64,000 nt of DNA from Pseudonocardia sp. SCN 73-27 (lineage in GTDB: Bacteria > Actinomycetota > Actinomycetes > Mycobacteriales > Pseudonocardiaceae), in the NCBI GenBank assembly GCA_001725415.1, contig MEGH01000004.1:99964-163963 (forward strand). Direction: 5' to 3'. The translations under genes and the position numbers were made by a program. Positions 1-8,062 of this stretch are shown here, piece by piece. The notes under the pieces are model-generated. The model did no database searches. It was not told where the DNA came from and saw only the letters and a list, made by a program, of their open reading frames with translations. Each line of letters starts with the position of its first letter. Position 1 is the first letter of the stretch.

Positions 1-6
1 TGCCGG

Positions 7-525
7 TCAGCTGGTGAGGCTCGTCTGAACCGGGGTGGGGTTGCGGAACAGGTCGAGCACAGGGCAGTGCTCGTCGACGGTGTCCTTGAGGCGCTGGTAG
101 TCCTCGGCCGAGGCCGGGCCGCGCAGGTCGACGGCGAGGCGGACCTCCCCGAAGCCGGGGCGGACGGCGTCGTCGAGCCCGAAGAAGCCCCGGACGTCGA
201 GGTCGCCCTCGGTGCGCACGCTCACGTCGTCGAGGGGGATGCCCAGCTTCGCGGCCCAGAACCGGTAGGTCACGACCTGGCAGGACAGCAGCGCGGCGAG
301 CGCCGACTCGACGGGGTTGATGGCGGCGTCCTGCCCGCCGAGCGCGGGCGGCTCGTCGATGGTGATCTCGTGGCGGCCGATGCGGATCTCGGTGCGGACG
401 CCTTCGCTCCCCTCACCGTCGGCGCGGAAGAGCGCCGTGGCCTTGGCCGGGTCGTCGGCGACGGCGGAGGTGGTGGAGTCGACGATCGCGCGCAGGTCGT
501 CGTCGCGGCTGGTGGCGGTGGTCAT
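7..525 (-). CDS. OsmC-family peroxiredoxin-like protein
   Basis: This 172-residue protein matches the OsmC/Ohr fold, whose members reduce organic hydroperoxides with a pair of cysteines. Two family cysteines are visible: one in SCQVVTYRFW after a long helix, and one in EHCPVLDLFRNPTPV near the C-terminus, followed by the usual short tail. The start at 525 (MTTATSRDD) is chosen because the reading frame upstream is arginine/proline-rich shadow sequence. The gene stands alone and reads left, with 350 bp of non-coding DNA upstream. Whether it acts on peroxides or is a general thiol protein cannot be told; OsmC-like proteins in actinomycetes are often uncharacterised. Confidence 0.85.
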   Translation of the reverse strand: MTTATSRDDDLRAIVDSTTSAVADDPAKATALFRADGEGSEGVRTEIRIGRHEITIDEPPALGGQDAAINPVESALAALLSCQVVTYRFWAAKLGIPLDDVSVRTEGDLDVRGFFGLDDAVRPGFGEVRLAVDLRGPASAEDYQRLKDTVDEHCPVLDLFRNPTPVQTSLTS

Positions 526-875
526 GGAAGGTCTCCGGGGGGGTCGGTCCCCGCGCGGCTCCCGCGCGGGCGGCACGGCACGCCGGTGGTCGGCTACCGG
601 CGTGCCCGTCGACACAGCGCGGCCCCGGTGCGGCACAGGTCGACGTGGCGGCGCTCGGTGAGGCGCGCGTCGGTCGGCCGGGTGCACACGAAGTCGATCA
701 CAACCGCCGCCGGCGCAGGAGTCAACACCGGTCCCGGATGGCGGGCCCGGGCCGCGAATGTCCGCTCAACCGCCCCGGTCCCGGTGCGTGAAGGACCCGC
801 CGAGTTCGACAGGAGACTGGTTCGATCATGAGATCGACCAGTGTCACGTCGAACTCGGCGAAGGGGGTGGGGCGG
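526..875. other. intergenic region upstream of the OsmC gene
   Basis: About 350 bp lie between the OsmC start and the end of the next leftward gene. The part near 800-860 is a long nested hairpin (listed separately). The rest is GC-rich and presumably contains the OsmC promoter, but I see no clear -10/-35 pair, and the open frames crossing it have arginine-rich shadow composition. I call no gene here. Confidence 0.5.
798..860 (-). terminator. nested hairpin terminator of the LLM gene
   Basis: A perfect 13-bp outer inverted repeat (CGCCGAGTTCGAC at 798-810, GTCGAACTCGGCG at 848-860) encloses an inner stem (816-826 with 833-842, one bulged base). It begins 15 bp beyond the stop of the leftward LLM gene. 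No T-run follows, as is common for actinobacterial terminators. The inner part could also be an operator for the OsmC promoter. Confidence 0.6.
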
Positions 876-1799
876 TCAGGCCGGTGCGTCCTCGGTGCGC
901 AGCAGGGCTCGGGTGCGGGCGCGGACCTCGGGGTCGGGGGAGAAGGGCAGTGCGACGAACTCGTCGACGCCGACCTCCCGCAGCTCCGCGATCCTGGCCG
1001 CGACCTGTTGCTCGTCGCCGATGATCGCGGCGTCGTCGGGACCGGTGTAGCCCTCGCGGTCGAGCATCGCCCGGTACGACGGGAGCTTGCCGTAGACGGC
1101 GAACTGCGTCGCGGCCTCGGCGCGGGCGGCGGCGAGGTCGTCGGTGACGGCCACGGGCAGCGACGCGACGACCCGCGCCGTGCGGCCGGCCTCCGCGGCG
1201 GCGTCGCGGATCGTCGGGATCACGTGCTCGGCGAGCGTGCGGGGTCCGGTCATCCAGGTGACGGTGCCGGCGGCGCGCCGGCCGGCGAGCCGCAGCATCT
1301 GCGGGCCGAGCGCGGCGAGGTACACCTCCGGGGTGGGTGCGTCGGGGTAGCGCAGCGACCCGCGCGCGGTGACGGTCTCGCCCTCGGCGGACACGCTCCG
1401 GTCGGCCAGCAGCGGCAGCAGCGCGTCGAGGTACTCCGACATCCGGCGCACCGGCTTGTCGAACGGCAGCCCCCAGGCACCCTCGACGACGGGCTTGTGG
1501 CTCAGCCCGAGCCCGAGCGTCAGCCGTCCGCCGCCGATCTCGTTGACCGTCAACGCCCGCTGGGCCAGCGAGTACGGGTGCTGCGGCTGGATCGGGACGA
1601 CGCCGGTGCCGACCTCGATGTCGGGCACCTCCCGGAGCGCAACGGCGAGGACGGTGAGCAGATCGGGGTCGGTGGGCAGCTGGGCGGTCCAGTAACGCCC
1701 GAAGCCCTCGTCCCGCACCTGCGCGAGCTCGGCGACGTAGGCATCGGTGACGGTGCGTCCGCCGCCGGCGGCGAGGTATCCGAAGAGGCTGATCCGCAT
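876..1799 (-). CDS. LLM-class F420-dependent oxidoreductase
   Basis: A 307-residue luciferase-like monooxygenase family protein. The N-terminus (MRISLFGYLAAGGGR) and the central block GTGVVPIQPQHPYSLAQRAL followed by GGGRLTLGLGLSH are typical of the coenzyme F420-dependent branch with a TIM-barrel fold. These enzymes transfer hydride from F420H2 to an alkene, ketone or nitro group, or run the reverse reaction; the substrate is unknown. The gene ends 15 bp before a strong hairpin and starts 9 bp after the stop of the leftward IclR gene, so the two are likely co-transcribed. F420 use is inferred from sequence type only. Confidence 0.85.
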   Translation of the reverse strand: MRISLFGYLAAGGGRTVTDAYVAELAQVRDEGFGRYWTAQLPTDPDLLTVLAVALREVPDIEVGTGVVPIQPQHPYSLAQRALTVNEIGGGRLTLGLGLSHKPVVEGAWGLPFDKPVRRMSEYLDALLPLLADRSVSAEGETVTARGSLRYPDAPTPEVYLAALGPQMLRLAGRRAAGTVTWMTGPRTLAEHVIPTIRDAAAEAGRTARVVASLPVAVTDDLAAARAEAATQFAVYGKLPSYRAMLDREGYTGPDDAAIIGDEQQVAARIAELREVGVDEFVALPFSPDPEVRARTRALLRTEDAPA

Positions 1800-1808
1800 G
1801 CCGTCAGG

Positions 1809-2591
1809 TTAGGCGTGGCCCAGCCGCCGGGACAGGACCGCCGCCGCCTCGACGACGGCTTCGCGGATCCGTTGCAGTGCAGCGGGTGCCGCCCGCGCGG
1901 TCGGGGCGGCCACCGACAGCGCGGCGAGGACGACGCCGTCGCCACCCCGCACCGGCGCCGCGCACGACACGACGCCGACGCGGCTCTCCTCCCGGTTCTC
2001 CGCCCAGCCGCGCTCACCGATCTCGCGCAGCCGTGCCCGCAGGACCTCGACGTCGACGATCGAGTACGGCGTCGGACGCTGGGGGCGCCAGCCGTCGAGC
2101 CGGGCGTCGAGCTCGGTGGGGGAGAGCGCGGCGAGCAGTGCCTTGCCGGTGGCGGTCGTCGTCGCCGGCAGCCGGGTGCCGACCCTCGAGAAGATCCGCA
2201 CCGTGTGCGGGCTCTCCAGCCGGTCGACGTACACCGACTCCAGCCCGTCGAGCACCGCGAGCTGCACGGTCTCGCCGGTGGTCTGGCGCAGCACCGCCAT
2301 CACGGGCAGGGCGGCCTCGTGCAGGTCGAGCCGGGGTGCGACGGCGGCGCCGAGGTCGAACATCGCGAGGCCGAGCCGGTAGGACCCGGCGGTGGTGCCG
2401 CGGTCGAGGAGGCGTTCCGCGGCGAGCGTCGCGAGCATCCGGTGGACGGTGCTGGTCGCGAGCCCGAGGCGCCGCGCCAGCTCGGAGACTCCGAGCTCGC
2501 GGTCGGTACGGGAGAACTCCTTCAGCAGTCGGGCGGCGTTGCGCACCGACGTCAGCTCCCACGACGGCCGTGGCTGGCGGTTTCCCTCCAT
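1809..2591 (-). CDS. IclR-family transcriptional regulator
   Basis: A 260-residue regulator with an N-terminal winged helix (about residues 14-75, with VSELARRLGLATSTVHRML as the recognition part) and a C-terminal effector-binding domain (about 85-255, with the usual TATGKALLAAL and SRVGVVSCAAPV segments). The ATG at 2591 is preferred over an upstream in-frame ATG, which would add a low-complexity N-terminus. It is divergent from the Rieske oxygenase gene across a 74-bp gap and probably controls it, as IclR proteins usually act on neighbouring aromatic-catabolism genes. It is the first of three IclR genes in 12 kb. Confidence 0.9.
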   Translation of the reverse strand: MEGNRQPRPSWELTSVRNAARLLKEFSRTDRELGVSELARRLGLATSTVHRMLATLAAERLLDRGTTAGSYRLGLAMFDLGAAVAPRLDLHEAALPVMAVLRQTTGETVQLAVLDGLESVYVDRLESPHTVRIFSRVGTRLPATTTATGKALLAALSPTELDARLDGWRPQRPTPYSIVDVEVLRARLREIGERGWAENREESRVGVVSCAAPVRGGDGVVLAALSVAAPTARAAPAALQRIREAVVEAAAVLSRRLGHA

Positions 2592-2665
2592 GCGGGAAGG
2601 ATTCCTTGTCGGGCCCCCCGGCGCCACCTACGTTTCGGCCACCACCACGAGCAGGGGGAGCACCG
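2592..2665. promoter_or_regulatory. divergent IclR / Rieske oxygenase promoter region
   Basis: This 74-bp gap separates the IclR gene from the Rieske oxygenase gene. It contains the perfect palindrome AAGGATTCCTT (2597-2607), a plausible IclR half-site pair, and a strong ribosome-binding site (GGGGGAG, 2654-2660) before the oxygenase ATG. The operator role is inference. Confidence 0.45.
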
Positions 2666-3919
2666 ATGCTGACCGCCGAACAGAACGACGAGCTCACGCA
2701 GGTCGACGCGGGCACGCCGATGGGCGAGGTGCTGCGCCGCTACTGGTACCCGGTGGCGTTCACCCGCGAGCTCGCCGAGTTCCCGGTCAAGCGCGTCGAG
2801 CTGCTCGGGGAGTTCTTCGCGCTGTGGCGCTCCCCGTCCGGTCGATACGGCATCGTCCCCGAGGCGTGCCCGCACCGGAAGGCGTCGCTGGCCTACGGCG
2901 TCGTCGAGTCGAACGGCCTGCGCTGCCCGTACCACGGCTGGGTGTTCGACGAGGCCGGTGCGTGCGTCGACCAGCCCGCCGAGCGTGACGACACCCGCTT
3001 CGGCGACCGCGTCTCCGCCCAGGCCGGTGTGGCCGAGGAGATGGGCGGACTGGTGTGGGCCTACGTGGGTCCTGCGCCGGCGCCGCGACTGCCGCGCTTC
3101 GACACCTACGTCATGGAGGGGTTCCGCGACATCGGCTGGGCCGACCTGCCCTGCAACTACGTCCAGATCATGGAGAACGCCGTCGACCCGCACCACGTCG
3201 AGTGGCTGCACGGCCGGTACTTCCAGTTCATCGGACGCCACGAGGGCTTCACGTCGCCGGCGTCGTTCGCGAAGAAGCACCAGAAGGTGGGCTTCACACC
3301 GTTCGAGTGGGGGATCATCAAGCGCCGCGTGCTCGAGGGCGCGAGCGAGGAGAACGACGACTGGAAGGTCGGCCACCCCCTGGTCTTCCCGTACAACATG
3401 CGCGTCGGCGGCGGCGGGGTGCACCAGATGCAGATCCGCGTCCCGATCAACCGGACCACCACCCGGTTCATGCTCTACACCGTGCACCGCCCCGACGAGG
3501 GCTACGAGCACGTCGAGCAGCCGGTCGTGCCCGATTACCGGATCCCGGTGGTCGACGCGGACGGCCGCCACGTCGTCAACTACGTCGAGGGCCAGGACAT
3601 CATGGCCTGGGTGACCCAGGGGGCGATCACCGACCGCACCACCGAGCACCTCGGACGCTCCGACATCGGGGTTGCCATGCTGCGCAAGATGTTCCGCGAG
3701 CAGATGGACCGGGTCGCCCGTGGTGAGGACCCGTTGGGCACCATCCGCGAGGAGCACGAGCGCATCGACCTGCCGTGCGAGAAGGACAAGTTCCACGCCG
3801 GTGCCCAGTTCGCGCTCGACTTCTGCGACATGGGCTCGACCCGCTTCTCCCCGATGCTCGACGCGATCAAGAAGATCCACGTCAGCGCGGCGGAGCGGGT
3901 GGCGTCCGGGTCGTCGTGA
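2666..3919 (+). CDS. Rieske non-heme iron oxygenase, alpha subunit
   Basis: A 417-residue aromatic-ring-hydroxylating oxygenase. The Rieske [2Fe-2S] ligands are C68, H70, C87 and H90 (CPH...CPYHGW). The mononuclear iron site is in ENAVDPHHVEWLH, with D174, H177 and H182 as likely bridge and ligands. The layout resembles the phthalate 4,5-dioxygenase/O-demethylase group, which needs a separate reductase and is usually homo-oligomeric. No reductase lies next to it; the Rieske ferredoxin at 4357 could serve it. Start: ATG with GGGGGAG 6 bp upstream. A small zinc-ribbon gene overlaps its stop (TGATG). It probably feeds an aromatic into the nearby meta-cleavage pathway (inference). Confidence 0.92.
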   Translation: MLTAEQNDELTQVDAGTPMGEVLRRYWYPVAFTRELAEFPVKRVELLGEFFALWRSPSGRYGIVPEACPHRKASLAYGVVESNGLRCPYHGWVFDEAGACVDQPAERDDTRFGDRVSAQAGVAEEMGGLVWAYVGPAPAPRLPRFDTYVMEGFRDIGWADLPCNYVQIMENAVDPHHVEWLHGRYFQFIGRHEGFTSPASFAKKHQKVGFTPFEWGIIKRRVLEGASEENDDWKVGHPLVFPYNMRVGGGGVHQMQIRVPINRTTTRFMLYTVHRPDEGYEHVEQPVVPDYRIPVVDADGRHVVNYVEGQDIMAWVTQGAITDRTTEHLGRSDIGVAMLRKMFREQMDRVARGEDPLGTIREEHERIDLPCEKDKFHAGAQFALDFCDMGSTRFSPMLDAIKKIHVSAAERVASGSS

Positions 3920-4137
3920 TGCAGGCGCCTCCGGATCGGCGGTTCGCGGCCGACGCCGAGGCCCATCGTCGTGACGCGCCCCGGCACTGCCCTGCCTGTG
4001 GCGCGCCGCCCGCGATCGCCACCGAGTTCTGGGAGGGGACGGCGCGGAGGTTCTACTGCTCCTGCTCGGCGTGCGGCTGGACCGGGGAGATCACCCCGAC
4101 CGGCGACGTCGCCGTCGGGCACGAACCGGAGCACTGA
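3919..4137 (+). CDS. small zinc-ribbon protein
   Basis: A 72-residue protein whose ATG shares one base with the Rieske oxygenase stop, so translation is probably coupled. It carries four cysteines in two knuckles (CPACG, then CSCSACGW), the pattern of a zinc ribbon or rubredoxin-like domain. No enzyme domain is visible. Its place suggests a helper of the oxygenase, for example in electron transfer or assembly, but this is only context. It ends 17 bp before a hairpin. Confidence 0.7.
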   Translation: MQAPPDRRFAADAEAHRRDAPRHCPACGAPPAIATEFWEGTARRFYCSCSACGWTGEITPTGDVAVGHEPEH

Positions 4138-4154
4138 CCCCGGCCTTGATCCGA

Positions 4155-4193
4155 ACGTGTCATCAGCGCGGTGAGCCCGCGCTGGTGACACGT
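4155..4193 (+). terminator. hairpin downstream of the zinc-ribbon gene
   Basis: Arms ACGTGTCATCAGCGCG (4155-4170) and CGCGCTGGTGACACGT (4178-4193) pair over 16 bp with one wobble and a 7-base loop. It lies 17 bp after the stop of the rightward zinc-ribbon gene. No T-run. Confidence 0.65.
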
Positions 4194-4286
4194 CCGGTTC
4201 CCGCGCCGCGCGCGAACGTGTCGTGGGAGCGCTCCCCGGGCGCTCGTGACCCGCTCGCTGCGGGACGGGTCTCGGACCCCTGCCGC

Positions 4287-4342
4287 CGAGATGCACATCA
4301 GGGTCGTGCGCCGGCGCGTCGGCGACGCTCATGTGCATCTCG
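4287..4342 (-). terminator. hairpin downstream of the leftward Rieske ferredoxin gene
   Basis: Perfect 12-bp arms CGAGATGCACAT (4287-4298) and ATGTGCATCTCG (4331-4342), with further pairing inside (GTCG/CGAC). It sits 14 bp beyond the stop of the leftward operon and faces the hairpin at 4155. Confidence 0.65.
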
Positions 4343-4356
4343 CCGAGTGTGTGTTC

Positions 4357-4725
4357 TCAGGGGGTCTCGCCGCGGGCGTGGGCGCGCAGGCGTTGCGACA
4401 TCGACATCGCGACGGGCTTCTCCCCGACGTCGGCGACCCAGCCGTCGCCGTCGCGCCGCACCGGGTACACCGCGAGGCGCAGCGTGGGCTGGGTGAGGCA
4501 GGCGCCGGTGGACAGGTCGAAGCGGTACCAGTGCCAGGGGCAGCGCAGGATGTAGCCGTCGACCTGCCCCTCGACCAGCGGGCCCTTGTTGTGCGGGCAC
4601 AGCGGGTCGGAGACCGTGTAGGACCCGTCGACGACGTGCACCGCGAAGGTGCGCCCGTCGTCGGCGCGCAGCAGCCGCGCCCCCTCGCCGGCGACGGGAT
4701 CGCCGCCGAGGGGGAGCAGCGTCAT
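4357..4725 (-). CDS. Rieske [2Fe-2S] ferredoxin
   Basis: A 122-residue Rieske-domain ferredoxin. The cluster ligands are C43, H45 (CPHNKGPL) and C62, H65 (CPWHWYRF), with the short spacing of toluene/biphenyl-type ferredoxins. It would carry electrons to a Rieske oxygenase. It is the last gene of the leftward meta-cleavage operon, and its ATG overlaps the tautomerase stop by 4 bases. The nearest partner is the oxygenase at 2666. An in-frame upstream start would run into the tautomerase gene and is rejected. Confidence 0.88.
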   Translation of the reverse strand: MTLLPLGGDPVAGEGARLLRADDGRTFAVHVVDGSYTVSDPLCPHNKGPLVEGQVDGYILRCPWHWYRFDLSTGACLTQPTLRLAVYPVRRDGDGWVADVGEKPVAMSMSQRLRAHARGETP

Positions 4726-4925
4726 CGGCGTCCGCTCGCCCGCAGGTCCGCGAGCGACTCGCCGCCGACGAACCACAGCTCGGGCTCGCACTCGTTGACG
4801 ACGACGCGCACGGCCTCCTTCGGCGCCCCGATCGACTCCTCGACGGCCGCGGTGACGGCGGCGCCGAGGGCGGCGAGCTGCTCGGGGGTGCGGCCCCGGG
4901 CGAGGGTGATCTGCACGAGCGGCAT
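4722..4925 (-). CDS. 4-oxalocrotonate tautomerase family protein
   Basis: A 67-residue protein starting MPLVQITLARGR. Pro-2, which becomes the N-terminal catalytic proline once Met is removed, and the short one-domain length are those of 4-oxalocrotonate tautomerase (XylH/DmpI type). That enzyme turns 2-hydroxymuconate into 2-oxo-3-hexenedioate in the meta-cleavage pathway. The start is fixed by the family's MP terminus and an AAGGAG ribosome-binding site just upstream. It follows the two hydratase/decarboxylase genes and overlaps the ferredoxin gene by ATGA, which fits the 4-oxalocrotonate branch. Confidence 0.9.
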   Translation of the reverse strand: MPLVQITLARGRTPEQLAALGAAVTAAVEESIGAPKEAVRVVVNECEPELWFVGGESLADLRASGRR

Positions 4926-4942
4926 CTCTTCTCCTTGAAATC

Positions 4943-5701
4943 TCAGCGGCAGCCGAGCTCGAGCGACCCGATGCGGTCGATCGAGGCGACGACGACGTCG
5001 CCCGGTACGACCGGCACCGCGGCGGTGAGCCCGCCGGACAGGACGACGTCGCCCGCGCGCAGGCCCTCGCCGTCGGCGGCCATGCGCCGCACCATCCAGG
5101 CGACGGCGGCGGCCGGGTGCCCGAGCGAGGCGGCGCCGGAGGCCGTCGCGACGACCTCGCCGTTGTGCTCGAGGACGACGCCGACGACGCGCAGGTCGAT
5201 GCCGTCGAGCGGCACGGGGGCGCCGACGACGAACCGGGCGGCGGAGGTGTTGTCGGCGACGACGTCGGCCATCGTGAACTTGTAGTCGCGGTAGCGGGAG
5301 TCGAGCACCTCGATGCCGACGGCGACCCCGGAGGAGGCGGCGATGACGTCGGCGGCGCCGACGTGCGGCCCGGCGAGGTCGCGGCCGAGGACGAAGACGA
5401 TCTCGGGTTCGCAGCGCGGCTGGATGAGCTGCGAGGTGTCGAGGGGCTCGCCGATGTCGAGGGCGCCGCTGCCGGGCAGGAAGCCGTAGACGGGGCTCGA
5501 CACCCCGACCTGGGCCTGCTTGGCGCGCGAGGTGACGCCGAGCTTCCACCCGACGAGTGGCCCGGCCGCGTCGCGCAGCACGCGCTGGACGGCGTAGCCG
5601 GCGTCGAGGTCGAGATCCGGGAACTCCGCGTTGAGGGAGTCGATGGCGGTGCGCTCGGCCACGGCCTTCTGCAGCCGCGTCGCGAGTTCCGTGGTGTTCA
5701 T
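4943..5701 (-). CDS. 2-oxopent-4-enoate hydratase / 4-oxalocrotonate decarboxylase family (paralogue 1)
   Basis: A 252-residue member of the MhpD/XylI-XylJ family, of the fumarylacetoacetate-hydrolase-like fold. Family marks include GWKLGVTSRAKQAQVGVSSPVYG, the metal-binding CEPEIVFVLG, and VLSGGLTAAVPVVPGD near the end. Its ATG overlaps the stop of the upstream paralogue by 4 bases. In known meta pathways, hydratase and decarboxylase are homologous, adjacent and form a complex. Which paralogue is which cannot be settled by eye; standing next to the tautomerase makes decarboxylase slightly more likely for this one. Confidence 0.88.
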   Translation of the reverse strand: MNTTELATRLQKAVAERTAIDSLNAEFPDLDLDAGYAVQRVLRDAAGPLVGWKLGVTSRAKQAQVGVSSPVYGFLPGSGALDIGEPLDTSQLIQPRCEPEIVFVLGRDLAGPHVGAADVIAASSGVAVGIEVLDSRYRDYKFTMADVVADNTSAARFVVGAPVPLDGIDLRVVGVVLEHNGEVVATASGAASLGHPAAAVAWMVRRMAADGEGLRAGDVVLSGGLTAAVPVVPGDVVVASIDRIGSLELGCR

Positions 5702-6507
5702 GCGCTCTCCTCCGCTCCGACGAGCTGCCCGACACGCGCGGTGACCGCGCCGAGCCGGTCGAACTCGGCGCGGAACACGTCGCCGGGCTTCATGGGGACG
5801 GCGGCGTGCAGTGCCCCCGTCATGACGATGTGTCCCGGTTCGAGCGCGACCCCGTTGGCGCCCAACACGTTCGCGAGCCACCCGACGACGGCGACGGGGT
5901 CGCCCAGCGCCGCGGCCCCGGCCCCGGTGTCGACGAGCTCGCCGTTGCGGGTGAGCGTCATCCCGAGCAGCCGGGTGTCGACGCCCTCGATCGGCACGAT
6001 CCGCGACGACGTGACGACGGCGCCGCAGGAGGCGAGGTCGGCGACGGTGTCGGCGAGCTTGATGCGCCAGTCGGCGATGCGGGAGTCGACGATCTCGAAG
6101 CCGGCGACGGCCCCGGCGATGGCTTGCCGGGCCGCGGTCACGGTGACGCCCGGGCCGGCGAGCCGCGAGCCCATGACGAAGACGATCTCGGCCTCGGCCT
6201 TGGGGGCGATGAAGCTCGACGGGTCGATGACGTCGCCGTCGGCGTAGACGGTGGAGCCGAGGACGGGCGAGTGGTCGGGGGAGTCGACGCCGATCATGCG
6301 CTGCATGGGTTTCGACGTCAGCCCGACCTTGTGCCCGACGATCGTGTCGCCGTCGGCGAGCAGCAGCGGGACCAGCTCCTGCTGGATGGCGTAGCCGTCG
6401 GCCATGCCGAGGTCGGGTTCGGCGTCGGTGAACGGCGCGATGGGCACGCGGGTGCGCCGGGCTTCGTAGAGCGCCCGGGCCTTGGCGGGCGCGTCCGTCA
6501 CGGGCAT
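5698..6507 (-). CDS. 2-oxopent-4-enoate hydratase / 4-oxalocrotonate decarboxylase family (paralogue 2)
   Basis: A 269-residue paralogue of the next gene, with the same landmarks (GHKVGLTSKPMQRMIGVDSP, AEAEIVFVMG, VMTGALHAAVPMKPGD). It acts in the lower meta-cleavage pathway, either adding water to 2-oxopent-4-enoate or decarboxylating 2-oxo-3-hexenedioate. The ATG at 6507 lies after a weak purine-rich stretch; the frame upstream is unlikely to be coding. It sits 77 bp downstream of the IclR stop. Confidence 0.88.
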   Translation of the reverse strand: MPVTDAPAKARALYEARRTRVPIAPFTDAEPDLGMADGYAIQQELVPLLLADGDTIVGHKVGLTSKPMQRMIGVDSPDHSPVLGSTVYADGDVIDPSSFIAPKAEAEIVFVMGSRLAGPGVTVTAARQAIAGAVAGFEIVDSRIADWRIKLADTVADLASCGAVVTSSRIVPIEGVDTRLLGMTLTRNGELVDTGAGAAALGDPVAVVGWLANVLGANGVALEPGHIVMTGALHAAVPMKPGDVFRAEFDRLGAVTARVGQLVGAEESA

Positions 6508-6584
6508 TTCTCTCCCTCGTGCTGCTGTCCGGGTTTCGACGATCGTCGCGGCGCGGCCGAGGTGTGTCAGCCCGCCCGTTCCGC

Positions 6585-7394
6585 TCAGTGGACCGGCGCC
6601 ACCGCCCGTCGTTCGCCTTCGGGCACCCACCCGAGCCGCCGGGACACGGCCTCGCCGGCCTCGACGAGCAGCCGTGCGTAGCGACGTCTGGCGACGGCGC
6701 CGAGGCGGGCGGAGGGGGCGCCGATGCTGACGGCGGCGACGACGTCGCCGTGGACGTCACGGATCGGGGCGGCCACCGAGGTCACGCCGATCTCGCGCTC
6801 GTCGACCGACCGGGCCCAGCCCTGCGCGCGGACGCCTGCGAGCTCGGCGCGCAGCAGGTCGGGATCGGTGACGGTGTGCGGGGTGTAGCCGGGCAGCCCG
6901 GCGTCCAGCACCCGGTCTCGCTCCCGTCCGCTCAAGAACGCGAGCAGCACCTTGCCCGAGCTCGTCGCGTGCGCCGGCACGCGGCGGCCCGTCTCGGTGA
7001 ACAGTCGCAGCGAGTAGGCCGACTCCAGCCGGTCGACGTAGACGACCTCGGCGCCGTCGAGCACCCCGACCTGCGACGACTCGCCCGTCTCCTCGCGCAG
7101 CCGGACCAGGACGGGCCCGGCGGCGGCGTGCAGGTCGAGGTGGATCTTGACCGCCTCACCGAGCTCGTAGACGACGATCCCGAGCCGGTACCCGCCGGTG
7201 CGCGGGTCCTGCTCCACCAGCCCCTCGCCCGCCAACGTCGTCAGCAGCCGGTGGACGTTGGACTTGCCGATGCCGAGGCGCCGCGACAGCTCGGAGACCC
7301 CGATCGACTCCTCGCGGGTGAGGAACGCCTTGAGCAGCCGGGCGGCGTTGGTGACGGTGGAGAGCGGGGCATCGGTCACGACGTGGGTCTCCAT
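6585..7394 (-). CDS. IclR-family transcriptional regulator
   Basis: A 269-residue IclR protein. The winged helix occupies roughly residues 12-72 (VSELSRRLGIGKSNVHRLL) and the effector domain follows (ATSSGKVLLAFL, REIGVTSVAAPI). It resembles the IclR protein at 1809 in several motifs. It is embedded in the operon it probably regulates, between an unknown gene (19-bp overlap) and the hydratase gene. The palindromes at 8106-8149 in the divergent promoter are its likely targets. Confidence 0.9.
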   Translation of the reverse strand: METHVVTDAPLSTVTNAARLLKAFLTREESIGVSELSRRLGIGKSNVHRLLTTLAGEGLVEQDPRTGGYRLGIVVYELGEAVKIHLDLHAAAGPVLVRLREETGESSQVGVLDGAEVVYVDRLESAYSLRLFTETGRRVPAHATSSGKVLLAFLSGRERDRVLDAGLPGYTPHTVTDPDLLRAELAGVRAQGWARSVDEREIGVTSVAAPIRDVHGDVVAAVSIGAPSARLGAVARRRYARLLVEAGEAVSRRLGWVPEGERRAVAPVH

Positions 7395-8062
7395 TCGCTG
7401 CGGCCACCCACCGACGCGAGCAGAGCCTTGCGGATGGCGTCGGGGTCGAGGCCGGCGGCGGCCTCGGCGACGCCGTGGTCGTGCGGCGAGATCGCCCTGG
7501 CCAGCAACGCCTGCGCGTGCGGCAGGCCGGCGGTCGCGGCACCGGCCAGCTCGTCGACGAGGTGCTCGCGGCCCCGGACGCGGCTGCGGATCGTCTCGAA
7601 GTCGCGCGCCGCGGCGGAGTGTCCGCTGGCGAGCCCGGACCCGACGTGCCCGGCGTGGTGCGGCGTCAGCCCCGATCCGGGCTGGGCGACCACGTGGTAC
7701 ACGACGGTCCCGATCCCGAGTGCGGCCTTCACCCCGTCGTAGGCGGGGGCGTCGTCCTCGTCGAGGGTGCCGAGTGCGGGGACGACGACGGGGTCGTAGA
7801 ACCGCAGCGTCCAGGCCAGCCCGTCGAGCGTTCCGGGGACCTCGACCTCCTGGCCGCGCAACGGTCCGAGCCCCTCGCGGGTGGCGAGCACGTGCAGGTT
7901 GCGCACCCCGACGGCGGCGACGGTGATCGGCGGGCCACCCGCGAGCAGCGGCATCGCCCCGCGCACGGCGGGGGCGAACGTGTCGGCCTGGGCCAGGTAG
8001 GCGCGGTGCAGCGCCGTCACGTAGTCGGCGACGGCGGCGCGCATGGTCTCCGGACTGCTCAT
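7376..8062 (-). CDS. uncharacterised protein, first gene of the meta-cleavage operon
   Basis: A 228-residue protein I do not recognise. It has no signal peptide or clear membrane segment. It is mixed alpha/beta by composition, with histidine-rich stretches (VVYHVVAQPGSGLTPHHAGHVGSG and SPHDHGV) that could bind a metal or act in catalysis. It overlaps the IclR gene by 19 bp, so the two are translationally tied. Its place opposite two extradiol dioxygenases suggests a role in handling a ring or ring-cleavage product. A second in-frame ATG six codons later is possible. Confidence 0.7.
   Translation of the reverse strand: MSSPETMRAAVADYVTALHRAYLAQADTFAPAVRGAMPLLAGGPPITVAAVGVRNLHVLATREGLGPLRGQEVEVPGTLDGLAWTLRFYDPVVVPALGTLDEDDAPAYDGVKAALGIGTVVYHVVAQPGSGLTPHHAGHVGSGLASGHSAAARDFETIRSRVRGREHLVDELAGAATAGLPHAQALLARAISPHDHGVAEAAAGLDPDAIRKALLASVGGRSEWRPTS

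Noticed and set aside
828-2672. Long open frame on the + strand opposite the LLM and IclR genes
   Set aside because: Composition is arginine/glycine/valine-rich and without any domain; it is the mirror of two well-supported genes, as expected at this G+C content.
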